In this document: piece by piece, positions 1 to 8,790 of the stretch
How the letters are laid out: every line of letters starts with the position of its first letter
Position numbering within the stretch: position 1 is the stretch's first letter
From: Paraburkholderia franconis
Lineage (GTDB): Bacteria > Pseudomonadota > Gammaproteobacteria > Burkholderiales > Burkholderiaceae
Length of the DNA: 64,000 nucleotides
Assembly (NCBI RefSeq): GCF_009362735.1
Contig: NZ_WHNP01000004.1
Span: forward strand, 124,001 to 188,000
Reading direction: 5' to 3'
Position numbers and translations under genes: made by a program
Notes under the pieces: generated by a model
The model's database searches: none
What the model saw: only the letters and a program-made list of their open reading frames with translations
What the model was told of the DNA's origin: nothing

Positions 1-33
1 ATAACGTTGCAAGTTCAAGCGGTTGACCGCGCG

Positions 34-582
34 TCATGCAGTCTCGTCAGGCGGCAATGTCAATTGAGCGATTTCAACCGTATCGAGTTGCTCGAGCACG
101 GCTGGCGCGAGCAGCAGTTTCGCCTTGCGAATGCCTGCGCCCATCACGACCTGCTGACGTTCAATCACGGCCGCATCGACGAGAATACGCCAGCCCGCAG
201 GCAAACCGAATGCGGTAATGCCGCCGAACTCCATCGCGCTCTGTTCCGTCGCGACCTCGCGCTGCGCGAACGAAATGCGCTTCGCGCCGAGCGCCGTTTT
301 CACCGCGCCGTTCACGTCGAGGCGCAGCGAACCGAGTGTCACCAGCGCGGCGAGATGCTCGCCGCCATCCTTCTTGTAGCGAACGACGATCGTGTTCGCG
401 CAGTCTTCCATCGGAAAGCCGTAACGGGCGCTGAAGTCGGCGGTATCCGATGCATCGTCGGTGACGGAGAACACGACGATGTCACGGCCTGCGATCGATG
501 CGGCGATGTGCGCGGGAAGATGCGCATCGATCTGTTCGGGCGCGATGATGTCGAGCTTCTGAAGTGGTTCGTGCGAAAGCAT
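34..582 (-). CDS. YbaK/EbsC-family aminoacyl-tRNA deacylase
   Basis: A 182-residue single-domain protein of the YbaK/prolyl-tRNA synthetase-associated family, which hydrolyses mischarged aminoacyl-tRNAs in trans in the cytoplasm. Seen in the sequence: the family core CANTIVVRYKKDGGE, the segment LVTLGSLRLD, the loop GGITAFGLP (family form GGVTPFGLP) and the C-terminal VVMGAGIRKAKL. The frame is open 14 codons further upstream, but MLSHEPL at 582 is preferred because homologues begin at the helix just before the conserved core. The exact amino acid edited (Ala, Cys or Ser) cannot be told from sequence. The gene appears to be transcribed alone; a DUF3331 gene lies upstream on the same strand. 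Confidence 0.85.
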   Translation of the reverse strand: MLSHEPLQKLDIIAPEQIDAHLPAHIAASIAGRDIVVFSVTDDASDTADFSARYGFPMEDCANTIVVRYKKDGGEHLAALVTLGSLRLDVNGAVKTALGAKRISFAQREVATEQSAMEFGGITAFGLPAGWRILVDAAVIERQQVVMGAGIRKAKLLLAPAVLEQLDTVEIAQLTLPPDETA

Positions 583-768
583 GATGGGTGTAAGCGATCG
601 AGGACGAAGACAGGGCGCACACATTGTACGATTCCCGGCCGCGTGTCGCTGATCCGCACATCACTGTGCTGCATCGATGTTCATGCGCGCATTCATGGCG
701 ATTGCGGACCGCTGCATCCGCAACCTTCGGAAGGGCAGACTTCTTTCTTCAAGAGAGAAGCCGTCACA

Positions 769-1356
769 TCACTCGAGATCGTCGAGCAGTTTGGCGAGAA
801 TCATCTCCGACATGTTGCGCGGGCGGCTCGAAGGACGGCTGAACGGTCCATAGACGGCATCGCCGCGCACGATCTCCTCGCCCGTCAACGCGCACACGCC
901 ACGCGAGCGCGCGATGCGGCGCACCCACAACTGTTCGGTGTAACGACCGGCCGTCGAGTCGCGCCACGTGATCGAAACCGACTTCGCGCCGAACCGTTCG
1001 ACGAATGTGATGACGGCGGCGCTGTGTTCGTCCGATGCCGCCTGCGACCTCGCGCGCTCGGCATTCGCGGTGCGGCGGGCCGCGCGCGCCGCGCAGGCGC
1101 CGTTGTCGCATTTGTCGGACGATGCGCCCTTGGTGTCCTGCGAAGGCGACTTGCCTAGCCGCGAGATGGTCGTCGTCCACGGATCGCGCAGAGCGGGCTT
1201 CGCGGGCGCTGAGCCGCCGCTTGCCGCCTCGCGTCCGACGTCCGCATAGAGCGCCTGTGTGCGGCGCAGTTCGACTTCGGCACTGGCGCGCCGGTTCGCG
1301 TGGGCGGGACGCCTGGGTTCGGCCGTAGTACCAGTTGCAGTTCCAATCCTGCTCAC
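769..1356 (-). CDS. DUF3331 domain protein
   Basis: A 195-residue protein with the C-terminal signature of DUF3331, a family of unknown function found almost only in Burkholderiaceae: ITFVERFGAKSVSITWRD, then SRGVCALTGEEIVRGDAVYGP. The N-terminal 100 residues are Arg/Ala-rich, low in complexity and probably disordered. The start is GTG, set by a strong ribosome-binding site (AGGAG) eight bases upstream. The paired Cys residues of the family (CALTG) suggest a small nucleic-acid- or metal-binding fold, but that is inference. No operon partner is evident. Confidence 0.7.
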   Translation of the reverse strand: MSRIGTATGTTAEPRRPAHANRRASAEVELRRTQALYADVGREAASGGSAPAKPALRDPWTTTISRLGKSPSQDTKGASSDKCDNGACAARAARRTANAERARSQAASDEHSAAVITFVERFGAKSVSITWRDSTAGRYTEQLWVRRIARSRGVCALTGEEIVRGDAVYGPFSRPSSRPRNMSEMILAKLLDDLE

Positions 1357-1881
1357 GTCGACTCCTCTTCAAAGCACGGCCCTTCGAAGCGGCCATGTTG
1401 GAAAGACAGAACCTTACGTTCTGCTTCTGACGGCCGCCCGCAGCCGCAAAAGCGGCCACTCTTGTGCGGGCGAAAACGCATGCGCCGCGCGTCGTTGCGC
1501 CCTGGCGGCGAACGAACGGAGCGGCTGCACGCTGCAAGACAGCGTAGCGGTAAGCTTGTCACGGCCGGCAAAAATGGCCGGTCATATGGCGAGCATGCTA
1601 ACGGCTTGCTATCGCGGGATAAATGCCGCGGAATTGAACACTCAATTTATCTAATTCAAACAATGAGGCCGCTTTGATCTGCGGTAGGGGCGCAATCGCT
1701 TGCCCGTCGTGCGATTGCGTCGATGCATATGCACATGAATCGTGCGCGAATCGCGCAGATGCACGCCATAGGAGCTACGTCGAGCAGGGTCTTGCCTTGA
1801 CTTCGAAATGCGGGCGTCCATACTCGACTGACGCCTTGGCGCTTCGCCACGAGCTCATTTCATCGCAAGGACACGACCGTT
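1357..1881. other. Intergenic, no gene seen
   Basis: About 525 bases between divergent genes. Neither strand has a reading frame with a convincing protein. The AT-richer stretch around 1620-1665 could hold promoters. A small hairpin (CAGAAC-cttac-GTTCTG) lies near 1404-1420, upstream of the DUF3331 gene. Confidence 0.5.
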
Positions 1882-2259
1882 ATGGACAAGACAGTGAAGG
1901 TTCCCGGCCCCGATCATCCCATCACGATTGCAAAGAGCGGATCGCGCGTCGTCGTGTCCGTGGCGGGGCGCAAGATCGCCGACAGCAACGATGCGCTTTC
2001 CTTTCACGAAGCGTCCTATCCCGAGGTGCTCTACATTCCGCGCAAGGACGTCGACATGTCGCTGCTCGAACGCACCGATCATTCGACGTATTGCCCGTAC
2101 AAGGGCGAGTGCAGTTACTACAGCATTCCCATCGGCGGCGAGCGTTCGGTCAATGCCGTGTGGACTTACGAAAGCCCCTACGATGCCGTTGCAGCGATCA
2201 GGGAACATGTCGCGTTCTATCGCGATCGCGTGGATTCGTTCGAGGTCGGCGCGCAATAA
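1882..2259 (+). CDS. DUF427 domain protein
   Basis: A complete 125-residue DUF427 protein. The family is a small beta fold of unknown biochemical role, common in actinobacteria and proteobacteria. Diagnostic segments: YPEVLYIPRKDVD, then STYCPYKGECSYYSI, AVWTYESP and the C-terminal HVAFYRDRVDSFEV. The start ATG is supported by the family N-terminus, which begins shortly before the HPITI strand. It appears monocistronic. Confidence 0.85.
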   Translation: MDKTVKVPGPDHPITIAKSGSRVVVSVAGRKIADSNDALSFHEASYPEVLYIPRKDVDMSLLERTDHSTYCPYKGECSYYSIPIGGERSVNAVWTYESPYDAVAAIREHVAFYRDRVDSFEVGAQ

Positions 2260-2460
2260 AAGAACTCGCGAATGGACCGCTATCGCCGCGGTTCATTCGC
2301 TTGCAGATCGAAAGGCTCTGGTTCTCAGCGCGCGATGCCGACGTGTATCGTCAGCGTTTGAACTGTTTTCGACAGTCGGATCAAACGTGACACGAATGAC
2401 AAGAATAAAGCGCACATGAACGGGGCGCGTCATGATCGCGCGCCGCTTCAATTGATCGAC

Positions 2461-2858
2461 ATGAAACGCCTGAAAGCTGCCTGCGCGCCCGCTTTCGGGG
2501 CATCGGATGCAGCCGCATCAAATGACGACCACTTTCTGCTGTTGTTGTGCAAGGACGCGACGTTCCTGTCGAAGCCGATGCTCACGCACTGTCTCGCGCG
2601 GATTCGGGACCGCGCGACCGTGCTGATCGACAGAGTGCGCCGACTTTATCGACCGCGATATCCGCGACACACTCGATGCGTTTTGGAACGATGCGCAGCG
2701 ACGGCAAATCACCGTCGAGCGTTTGCGCTGGCGGGAGCCGGCTGCGCGGAAAGGGCGGGCGTTGCTGCCGTCGCTGCGCGCGACGGGCTGGCGAAGGCAA
2801 GAAAGCGAAAGGAGCGGCGAGGGCGTCAACGGGCGCCCGCGCCGGATTGATGCAAGCG
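2461..2858 (+). pseudogene. Possible frameshifted gene remnant
   Basis: Two adjacent frames on the plus strand look protein-like in turn. From 2461 one frame gives a globular stretch with FLLLLCKDATFLSKPML and RDRATVLIDR. At about 2640 this frame decays, and the next frame takes over with DFIDRDIRDTLDAFWNDAQ. Joined by a one-base shift near 2630-2640 they would form one alpha/beta domain of about 110 residues. The family is not recognised. It could equally be chance coding character in GC-rich DNA. Confidence 0.25.
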
Positions 2859-3002
2859 TTACTCGGCGATCGAGTAGCGCGATGGCTGCGCCGGCTTTAG
2901 CTCGACGGGCTGTTCGATACGCGCGCTCGCGCCGCGGATGAAGAAGACCGCGCACAACGCCACCAGGGTCCAGACGCAAAAAATAACGGTCAAAGCGCTC
3001 AT
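2859..3002 (-). CDS. Small single-pass membrane protein (47 aa)
   Basis: A 47-codon frame from ATG at 3002 to TAA at 2859. It encodes MSALTVIFCVWTLVALCAVF, then an Arg-containing turn (FIRGASARIE) and a short polar tail ending in RYSIAE. Residues 4-22 form one hydrophobic span, so this is probably an inner-membrane micropeptide with its C-terminus in the cytoplasm. Protein-like composition and the Arg after the span support it; the ribosome-binding site is weak. Function unknown. The next gene on the same strand (3069-3359) may be co-transcribed. Confidence 0.5.
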   Translation of the reverse strand: MSALTVIFCVWTLVALCAVFFIRGASARIEQPVELKPAQPSRYSIAE

Positions 3003-3068
3003 TTCAGATCATTCCAGTAAAACACGACTGCGGTTACGTACTGCCCGTCCGGCCGCGATAGCTGCCGG

Positions 3069-3359
3069 TCAATGCATGGTGTGATGGTCCTGGCCGTCGA
3101 ACAGAAGCTCGTCGATCAGGCGCGTGGTCAGATCGAGCTGCTTTTCCAGCGACATGCGCGCCAGTTCCGCGCTCGCCGCGTCGCCGCGCGCCACGGCGGC
3201 GTGCGTCTGGGTGGCAAGGCGCAGCACGGTGTCCGAGGCGAGTTGCAGGCCGCGCATCAGATCCTCCTGCGCGAACTCTGCCCCGCTGTTGCATTCAGGC
3301 ACCGAGGCTTCCGGCGAGCCGGTCTCGAACTCCAGATTTCTGTTGTATCGGTAAGACAT
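3069..3359 (-). CDS. Conserved small hypothetical protein
   Basis: A 96-residue soluble protein starting MSYRYNRNLEFETG. Its C-terminal two-thirds are predominantly helical (FAQEDLMRGLQLASDTVLRL, then LARMSLEKQLDLTTRLIDEL), suggesting a helical hairpin or coiled-coil dimer. No signal peptide, membrane span or known motif is visible. The frame is balanced in composition and ends just upstream of the small membrane protein gene at 2859-3002. Function unknown. Confidence 0.6.
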   Translation of the reverse strand: MSYRYNRNLEFETGSPEASVPECNSGAEFAQEDLMRGLQLASDTVLRLATQTHAAVARGDAASAELARMSLEKQLDLTTRLIDELLFDGQDHHTMH

Positions 3360-3758
3360 CTCAGGCTCCTCGGTGCACTAGCACGATTGAAGTGTGCGCC
3401 GCGGGACTCCTTTTCAATTCGTCGAACAGAGGCCGGTTTTCGACCCATTCCGGCACCGCCGCGCCAACCTCGCATTCCGCTGAGCAATCGGGCCGCGAGC
3501 AGGCCGGCGATCGCGCGCTGCGATTATCCAGCTATGCACACACACGCTCTCTTTTCCGCTTCGGACGAATAGTAAGCAACTGTTATCGCGCGGTCTGCAA
3601 GGGCTGGCCCTGGGTTGCGTCGGCGCCCGTTATCGCGCGGGTCATAGTGCATGGCTCGCGCGCCCGCTCCGTGGGCGTGCCGTAATGTGCGGTCACAACT
3701 GTTTGCGAACAGTTTCTGCAGTGTCTGCTCCAATGGCATAAGGAGAAGGAGAACGATC
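3360..3758. other. Intergenic with short repeats
   Basis: About 400 bases without a convincing gene. It contains a 12-base direct repeat, GTTATCGCGCGG, at 3582-3593 and 3629-3640 (47 bases apart), and the palindrome described separately at 3698-3713. It probably carries the divergent promoters for the genes at 3359 and 3759. Confidence 0.5.
3698..3713. promoter_or_regulatory. Palindrome ahead of lipoprotein gene
   Basis: Perfect inverted repeat ACTGTT-TGCG-AACAGT, 45 bases before the start codon at 3759. The same core TTGCGAACAG recurs in a palindrome ahead of the DUF4148 gene (21283-21304), so it may be a regulator site rather than an RNA hairpin. Confidence 0.35.
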
Positions 3759-3965
3759 ATGAAAAAATTACTGACGCTGGCAGCCGTCGTCACCGCGACG
3801 ATCGCGCTGGGGGGCTGCGTCGTCGCACCGCCTTATGGTTATGCGTATGCGCCGGACTATGGCTATGCGCCGGGATATTACGCGGGACCGTCGGTGAGCG
3901 TCGGCGTTGGCTATAGCTGCTGCTGGGGCCACGGCGGATGGGGTCATGGCGGATGGCATCGGTAA
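3759..3965 (+). CDS. Small Gly/Tyr-rich exported lipoprotein
   Basis: A 68-residue protein with a clear lipoprotein signal: basic start MKKLL, a hydrophobic stretch and the lipobox LGGC with Cys at about residue 20. The mature part is short and unusual: repeated YGYA/DYGYAPGYY units, then VGVGYSCCWGHGGWGHGGWHR. Such Tyr/Gly/His-rich small envelope proteins are common in Burkholderia, with no defined function. The His/Cys-rich tail could bind metal, which is speculative. An excellent ribosome-binding site (AGGAGAAGGAG) precedes the ATG. Transcribed alone. Confidence 0.75.
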   Translation: MKKLLTLAAVVTATIALGGCVVAPPYGYAYAPDYGYAPGYYAGPSVSVGVGYSCCWGHGGWGHGGWHR

Positions 3966-4198
3966 GCGGCGGCCTGCATGAGCTGATGCGCCGCGCGCGA
4001 TTGTACTGGAGGAATGCGAAACGGATAGCGCACGAGTGAACGGTGCGCATCGGTCGTTCGGCGCCACTGTTGCGCGCGCGCACACATGACGGCGGCGCGG
4101 CTGCGTCTGAGGTACGATCACGGGGCCGGGAACGCCCGACATACCCGGCTCTCTCCAGGCAACGACTTCGCAACGCCACCTACGTTTTCACATCGAGC

Positions 4199-4390
4199 AT
4201 GGACTACCGCGTTACCTACGAGCACAGCCTCGCTACCGCCCCCGACGACTTCATCGTGAATGTCCCGTCGCAACTGGTGTCGGATGTGCCGTCGAATATT
4301 CCGAGGGCGCTGCTGCCTGAAGTCATCGAGAAGCTGATTCTCGAACGCTCGCCGCGCATCGGCCGCATTCGCAATCTGAAGCTCATCTGA
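4199..4390 (+). CDS. Small conserved hypothetical protein (63 aa)
   Basis: A 63-residue protein, MDYRVTYEHSLATAP to RIRNLKLI. The frame stays open upstream, but that part is Arg-rich and unlikely, so the ATG at 4199 is used. A plausible short beta/alpha domain; no motif, signal peptide or membrane segment. It lies 125 bases ahead of the HtrA-type protease gene on the same strand and could share its transcript. Confidence 0.55.
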   Translation: MDYRVTYEHSLATAPDDFIVNVPSQLVSDVPSNIPRALLPEVIEKLILERSPRIGRIRNLKLI

Positions 4391-4514
4391 CGCCCGCATC
4401 TGACGTCAATTCGCCATTCCCACTCTCGCGGCCGGCTTCCAATGCCGGCCGCGTCTGCTTGAAAACGGCATGCCTGCCCCGCATGTCTGGCTCTCGCCAA
4501 TCCGGAGCCTTCTC

Positions 4515-5540
4515 ATGGGAAGCCGTCCCCGTTTTATCGACGATCTGTCGGGCGCCTCGTTGAACGCCGCAGCCCCTGGATCGTCCGACGACGACGCACT
4601 CCTCGACGCCTATTCGCGCACCGTCATCGATGCGCTCGAACGGGTGCGCGCGGCCGTCGTCTTCATCACCGTCGAGCGCCGCGTGCCGGGCGCGCCGGAG
4701 CGCCACGCGCGCGCGGGCACCGGCTCCGGTTTCATCTTCACGCCCGACGGCTATCTGCTCACCAACAGCCACGTCGTGCACGGCGCGACGCATATCCGCG
4801 TGCAGCTCGCCGACGGTACGAAGTTCGACGCCGATCTCGTCGGCGACGATCCGCACAGCGATCTGGCCGTGCTGCGCATCGGCTCGCCGGAGCCGCTGCC
4901 GCATGTCGCGCTCGGCGAATCGGGCAAGCTGCGCGTCGGGCAGATCGCGATTGCCGTCGGCAATCCGCTCGGGCTCGAACAGACGGTCACGGCGGGCGTC
5001 GTGTCGGCGCTCGGCCGCTCGCTGCGCTCGAATTCAGGGCGCATGATCTACGACGTGATCCAGACGGACGCCGCGCTCAATCCCGGCAATTCGGGCGGCC
5101 CGCTGATCAATTCGGCCGGGCAGGTGATCGGCGTAAACACGGCGATCATTCCGGGCGCGCAGTCGATCAGCTTCGCGACGGCCATCGACACCGCCAAGTG
5201 GGTCATCATGCAGATCTTCGCGCATGGGCGCGTGCGGCGCGCGTACATCGGCGTGGCCGGGACGACGATGACGCTGCCGCGCCGCGTGCAGCGCTATTTC
5301 GATCTGGCCTCGGACAGCGGCGTGCGCGTGATGGAGATCGTCAAGGGCAGTTCCGCCGCATCGGGCGGCCTGCGCACCGACGATACGATCGTCGCGATCG
5401 ACGGGCAGATCGTTGACGGCGTCGATACGTTGCAGCGTGCGCTCGACGGCACGAAGATCGGCCGCGCGGTGAACGTGAGCGTGCTGCGCGGCACGCAGCG
5501 AGTCGAACTGACGGTGACGCCCGTTGAGCAGACGGCCTAA
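4515..5540 (+). CDS. HtrA/DegP-type serine protease without signal peptide
   Basis: A 341-residue S1C-family serine endopeptidase. The catalytic triad is visible as His86 (TNSHVVHG), Asp116 (HSDLAVL) and Ser193 (NPGNSGGPL), followed by one PDZ domain (about 245-335, with SGGLRTDDTIVAIDG). Unlike DegP, DegQ or DegS there is no signal peptide or membrane anchor at the N-terminus (MGSRPRFIDDLSG), so the protein appears cytoplasmic. The frame extends 15 codons upstream; the ATG at 4515 has a GGAG spaced 10 bases ahead. The last four bases overlap the convergent polB stop codon. The family normally degrades misfolded proteins and is gated by the PDZ domain. Confidence 0.85.
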   Translation: MGSRPRFIDDLSGASLNAAAPGSSDDDALLDAYSRTVIDALERVRAAVVFITVERRVPGAPERHARAGTGSGFIFTPDGYLLTNSHVVHGATHIRVQLADGTKFDADLVGDDPHSDLAVLRIGSPEPLPHVALGESGKLRVGQIAIAVGNPLGLEQTVTAGVVSALGRSLRSNSGRMIYDVIQTDAALNPGNSGGPLINSAGQVIGVNTAIIPGAQSISFATAIDTAKWVIMQIFAHGRVRRAYIGVAGTTMTLPRRVQRYFDLASDSGVRVMEIVKGSSAASGGLRTDDTIVAIDGQIVDGVDTLQRALDGTKIGRAVNVSVLRGTQRVELTVTPVEQTA

Positions 5541-7954
5541 AAGAGCTGCCGCTGGCCTGACGCGAGCGTCGCGAAATCGTCGCGCAGCAACGGCAGGATC
5601 GCATCGGCGACGGGCTGGAGCTGGCGCGTCAGGTAGTGCTCGTAGTCGATGTCGGAGCGCAGCGTTTCGAGCGGTTCGGGACCGCTGCTCGTCATCACAT
5701 AGCTGATCCAGCCGCCGTTCTGATACTGCAGCGGGCGGCCGCGCTGCCGGTTGAATTCGTCGGCGGTGCGCGCGGCGCGCACGTGCGGCGGCACGTTGCG
5801 CTCGTAGTCGGAGAGCGGCCGGCGCAGCCGCTTGCGATAGACGAGCAGATCGTCGAACTCGCCCGCGAGCGTGCGCCGCACGTAATCGCGCACGTAGTCG
5901 CGATACGGCTGCTGCTTGAAGATGCGCAGATACAGTTCCTGCTGGAAGCGCTGCGCAAGCGGCGTCCAGTCGGTGCGCACGGTTTCGAGCCCCTTGTAGA
6001 CGACTTCCTCGCTGCCGTCGGCGGCCACCGTCAGGCCCGCGTAGCGCTTCTTACTGCCTTCTTCCGCGCCGCGCACGGTCGGCATGAAAAAGCGCTTGTA
6101 GTGCCGCTCGAATTGCAGTTCGAGCGCGCTTTCCAGACCGAATCGCTCGCGTACGTGATTGCGCCACCACGCGTTGATCTCGCCGACCAGCTCGCGCCCG
6201 ATGCGCGCCGCGTCTTCTTCGTCATGCGCGTGCCTAAGCCAGACGAAGGTCGAATCGGTATCGCCGTAGATCACTTCGTAGCCGCTCGCTTCGATCAGTT
6301 CACGCGTGCGATGCATGATCTCATGGCCGCGCATCGTGATCGACGACGCGAGCCGCGGATCGAAGAAGCGGCAGCCCGTCGAGCCGAGCACGCCGTAGAA
6401 CGCATTCATGATGATTTTCAGCGCTTGCGACAGCGGCTTGTTCTTCTCGCGCTTCGCGGTTTCTCGTCCTTCCCACACTTGCGCGACGATCGACGGCAGG
6501 CAGTGGCGCGTGCGCGAAAAGCGCGCGCCGAGAAAGCCGGGCACCGAATGCGCGTCGTCGGGATGGCGCACGCCATCGACGAGGCCGACGGGATCGATCA
6601 GAAACGTGCGGATGATCGACGGATACAGGCTCTTGTAGTCGAGCACGAGCACGGAATCGTAGAGGCCGGGCTTCGAATCCATCACGAAGCCGCCGGGGCT
6701 CGCCGCGCCCGCGACGTCGCCGAGATTGGGCGCGACATAGCCCAGCCGATGCATGCGCGGCATGTACAGATGCGTGAACGCGGCGACCGATCCGCCGCTG
6801 CGATCGGCGGGCAGTCCCGTGACCGTTGCGCGTTCGAGCAGAAACGGCAGCAGTTCCGTCTTCTCGAAGATGCGCGTGACGAGCTCGCAGTCCTTCAGGT
6901 TGTAGCGGGCGAGCGCCGGCTTGTCTTCGTCGAAGCGTCGCTGGATTTCGTCCATCCGCTGATACGGGTTGTCGATCGACTTGCCCTCGCCGAGCACTGC
7001 CTGCGCGACGTATTCGAGGCTGAACGACGGAAAGCTCCACGTCGCGGAACGCAGCGCCTCGATGCCGTCGATGATCAGCCGCCCCGCCGCGCCCGCGAAG
7101 AAGTGGTTCTGCTTGAGGCCGTGCTCGCGCCATTCCATCACGGCGCCGCCGCGTCCGATGCGCAGCGGCACGCCATGTTTCTCCGCTGTATCGCGCAGCA
7201 CCTTCAGGTCGAACTGCACGAGATTCCAGCCGATGATCGCATCGGGATCGTGCCGCTCGAACCATTCGATCAGCCGCTCGATCAGTTGCGCGCGCGTGTC
7301 GCAATACTCGAGCGTGAAGTCGAGGTCGGAGGCATCAGCCGAACTGTCGCCGTTGGGCGGACCGAGCATGTACACCTGACGCTGCCCGCAGCCTTCGAGC
7401 GCAATCGAATACAGCTCGGCGCGCGCGCTGGTTTCGATGTCGAGCGACACGAGCCTGAGCTTCGGACGATAGCCGCTCGTGGACTTCATGTCGGCGTTCA
7501 GCAGCGGACCGCCGGCGGGGTTCGTTTCGCCGCCGAACAGCACGGGCGCGGTGATGAACCGCTCCATCATGTAGCGCTCGTGCGGAAACACGTCGGCTTC
7601 GTACACGTCGACGCCGCCCTGCTTCAGCCGCTTTTCGAGCGCGACGAGCTGCCGGTATTGCGGGCAATACAGCCCCAGCACCGGCCGATGGTTGAAATCG
7701 CACAGGTCGAGTTCGCGCAGTTCGACGTTCTTCTCACGATGCAAGATGGCTTGTGCGCGCTCGCGCTGTGCGGCGGGAATGAACGCGACGCACGGCTGCG
7801 GGCGCAGACGGACGTGGCGCGGACCATCGTCGGTGGCGAGCCAGAAGTCGATTTCCGTCCCGGCGGTCGTATCTCGCCAATGGCGGGTGAGAAGGAACCC
7901 TTGTTGAAGCTCGGACAAGCTGAAAACCCCTGCGCGGACACTTTTTGCCGCCAT
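5537..7954 (-). CDS. polB: DNA polymerase II (family B)
   Basis: An 805-residue family-B DNA polymerase, close in length and motifs to E. coli Pol II (783 aa), the damage-inducible enzyme used in replication restart and translesion synthesis. Seen in order: 3'-5' exonuclease motif LDIETS (acidic residues at about 172 and 174), ExoII region IIGWNLVQFDL, polymerase motif A VLVLDYKSLYPSIIRTF, motif B region KIIMNAFYGVLGS and motif C YGDTDSTFVW. All catalytic acidic residues are intact. The frame runs on upstream through ahpC DNA, which is not plausible; ATG at 7954 gives MAAKSVRAGVFSLSELQQGF. It is divergent from ahpC, so the shared 190-base gap holds both promoters. No LexA site was recognised. 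Confidence 0.93.
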   Translation of the reverse strand: MAAKSVRAGVFSLSELQQGFLLTRHWRDTTAGTEIDFWLATDDGPRHVRLRPQPCVAFIPAAQRERAQAILHREKNVELRELDLCDFNHRPVLGLYCPQYRQLVALEKRLKQGGVDVYEADVFPHERYMMERFITAPVLFGGETNPAGGPLLNADMKSTSGYRPKLRLVSLDIETSARAELYSIALEGCGQRQVYMLGPPNGDSSADASDLDFTLEYCDTRAQLIERLIEWFERHDPDAIIGWNLVQFDLKVLRDTAEKHGVPLRIGRGGAVMEWREHGLKQNHFFAGAAGRLIIDGIEALRSATWSFPSFSLEYVAQAVLGEGKSIDNPYQRMDEIQRRFDEDKPALARYNLKDCELVTRIFEKTELLPFLLERATVTGLPADRSGGSVAAFTHLYMPRMHRLGYVAPNLGDVAGAASPGGFVMDSKPGLYDSVLVLDYKSLYPSIIRTFLIDPVGLVDGVRHPDDAHSVPGFLGARFSRTRHCLPSIVAQVWEGRETAKREKNKPLSQALKIIMNAFYGVLGSTGCRFFDPRLASSITMRGHEIMHRTRELIEASGYEVIYGDTDSTFVWLRHAHDEEDAARIGRELVGEINAWWRNHVRERFGLESALELQFERHYKRFFMPTVRGAEEGSKKRYAGLTVAADGSEEVVYKGLETVRTDWTPLAQRFQQELYLRIFKQQPYRDYVRDYVRRTLAGEFDDLLVYRKRLRRPLSDYERNVPPHVRAARTADEFNRQRGRPLQYQNGGWISYVMTSSGPEPLETLRSDIDYEHYLTRQLQPVADAILPLLRDDFATLASGQRQLF

Positions 7955-8030
7955 TCTACCCGTGCAGGAACGCGCGCGCCGCGGGCGCTTTCCCTTGTCT
8001 GACGGGCGTTCGGGCCAGGTTTGGCTGGTT

Positions 8031-8080
8031 GATAGAAAATCTAAATTGATCGAATCGTAACAATCAAATTTATTAAATTC
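8031..8080 (+). promoter_or_regulatory. AT-rich ahpC promoter, possible OxyR site
   Basis: This short AT-rich patch stands out from GC-rich surroundings. ATAG at 8032-8035 begins a series at 11-base steps (AAAT, ATCG, CAAA) that matches the OxyR pattern ATAG-n7-CTAT-n7-ATAG-n7-CTAT at 11 of 16 positions. A -35-like TTGATC lies at 8046-8051. AhpC genes are commonly OxyR-controlled; the site here is weak. Confidence 0.35.
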
Positions 8081-8146
8081 GGTATCTTCTTCATACTTCA
8101 ATCCAACGCAGCACCCAACCCAACTCAACCGAAGAGGACGCATCAG

Positions 8147-8710
8147 ATGCCGATCATCAACACCCAGGTCAAACCGTTCAAGGCCACCGCATACCACAAC
8201 GGCGATTTCGTGACCGTCACCGACGAGAGCTTCAAGGGCAAGTGGTCCGTCGTCGTGTTCTATCCGGCCGACTTCACCTTCGTTTGCCCGACCGAACTGG
8301 GCGATCTGGCCGATCGCTACGAAGAGTTCAAGAAAATCGGCGTTGAAATCTACAGCGTGTCGACGGATACGCACTTCACGCACAAGGCATGGCACGACAC
8401 GTCGGACACGATCGAGAAGATCAAGTACCCGATGATCGCCGACCCGACGCTCGCGATCTCGCGCAACTTCGACGTTCTGATCGAAGAAGAAGGCCTCGCG
8501 CTGCGCGGCACGTTCGTGATCAACCCGGAAGGCGAGATCAAGCTGTGCGAAATCCATGACAACGGCATCGGCCGTGACGCAGGCGAGCTGCTGCGCAAGG
8601 TGCAGGCTGCGCAATACATCGCGGCGCATCCAGGCGAAGTCTGCCCCGCCAAGTGGACGCCGGGCGCTGAGACGCTGACGCCGTCGCTGGACCTCGTCGG
8701 CAAGATCTAA
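8147..8710 (+). CDS. ahpC: Alkyl hydroperoxide reductase C (peroxiredoxin)
   Basis: A 187-residue typical 2-Cys peroxiredoxin of the AhpC/Prx1 class that reduces H2O2, organic peroxides and peroxynitrite in the cytoplasm. The peroxidatic Cys47 sits in FVCPTE and the resolving Cys166 in GEVCPAKW. Length and both motifs match E. coli AhpC. Its reductant is AhpF, encoded 200 bases downstream. A stable hairpin between the two genes suggests ahpC is made in excess. The AT-rich leader has OxyR-like features. Confidence 0.97.
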   Translation: MPIINTQVKPFKATAYHNGDFVTVTDESFKGKWSVVVFYPADFTFVCPTELGDLADRYEEFKKIGVEIYSVSTDTHFTHKAWHDTSDTIEKIKYPMIADPTLAISRNFDVLIEEEGLALRGTFVINPEGEIKLCEIHDNGIGRDAGELLRKVQAAQYIAAHPGEVCPAKWTPGAETLTPSLDLVGKI

Positions 8711-8790
8711 GCCGCCGATCCGCTAGAAGCCACACGCTCTTCGCTGTATCTCTGCTTTCAGCGGCGCCACGCATCAAGTGGTGCCGCGTG

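Noticed and set aside
5636..8002. 788-codon open frame opposite polB
   Set aside because: It is the antisense of a family-B polymerase with every motif intact. Its product is Arg/Ala/His-rich with no domain; such mirror frames are common in GC-rich DNA.
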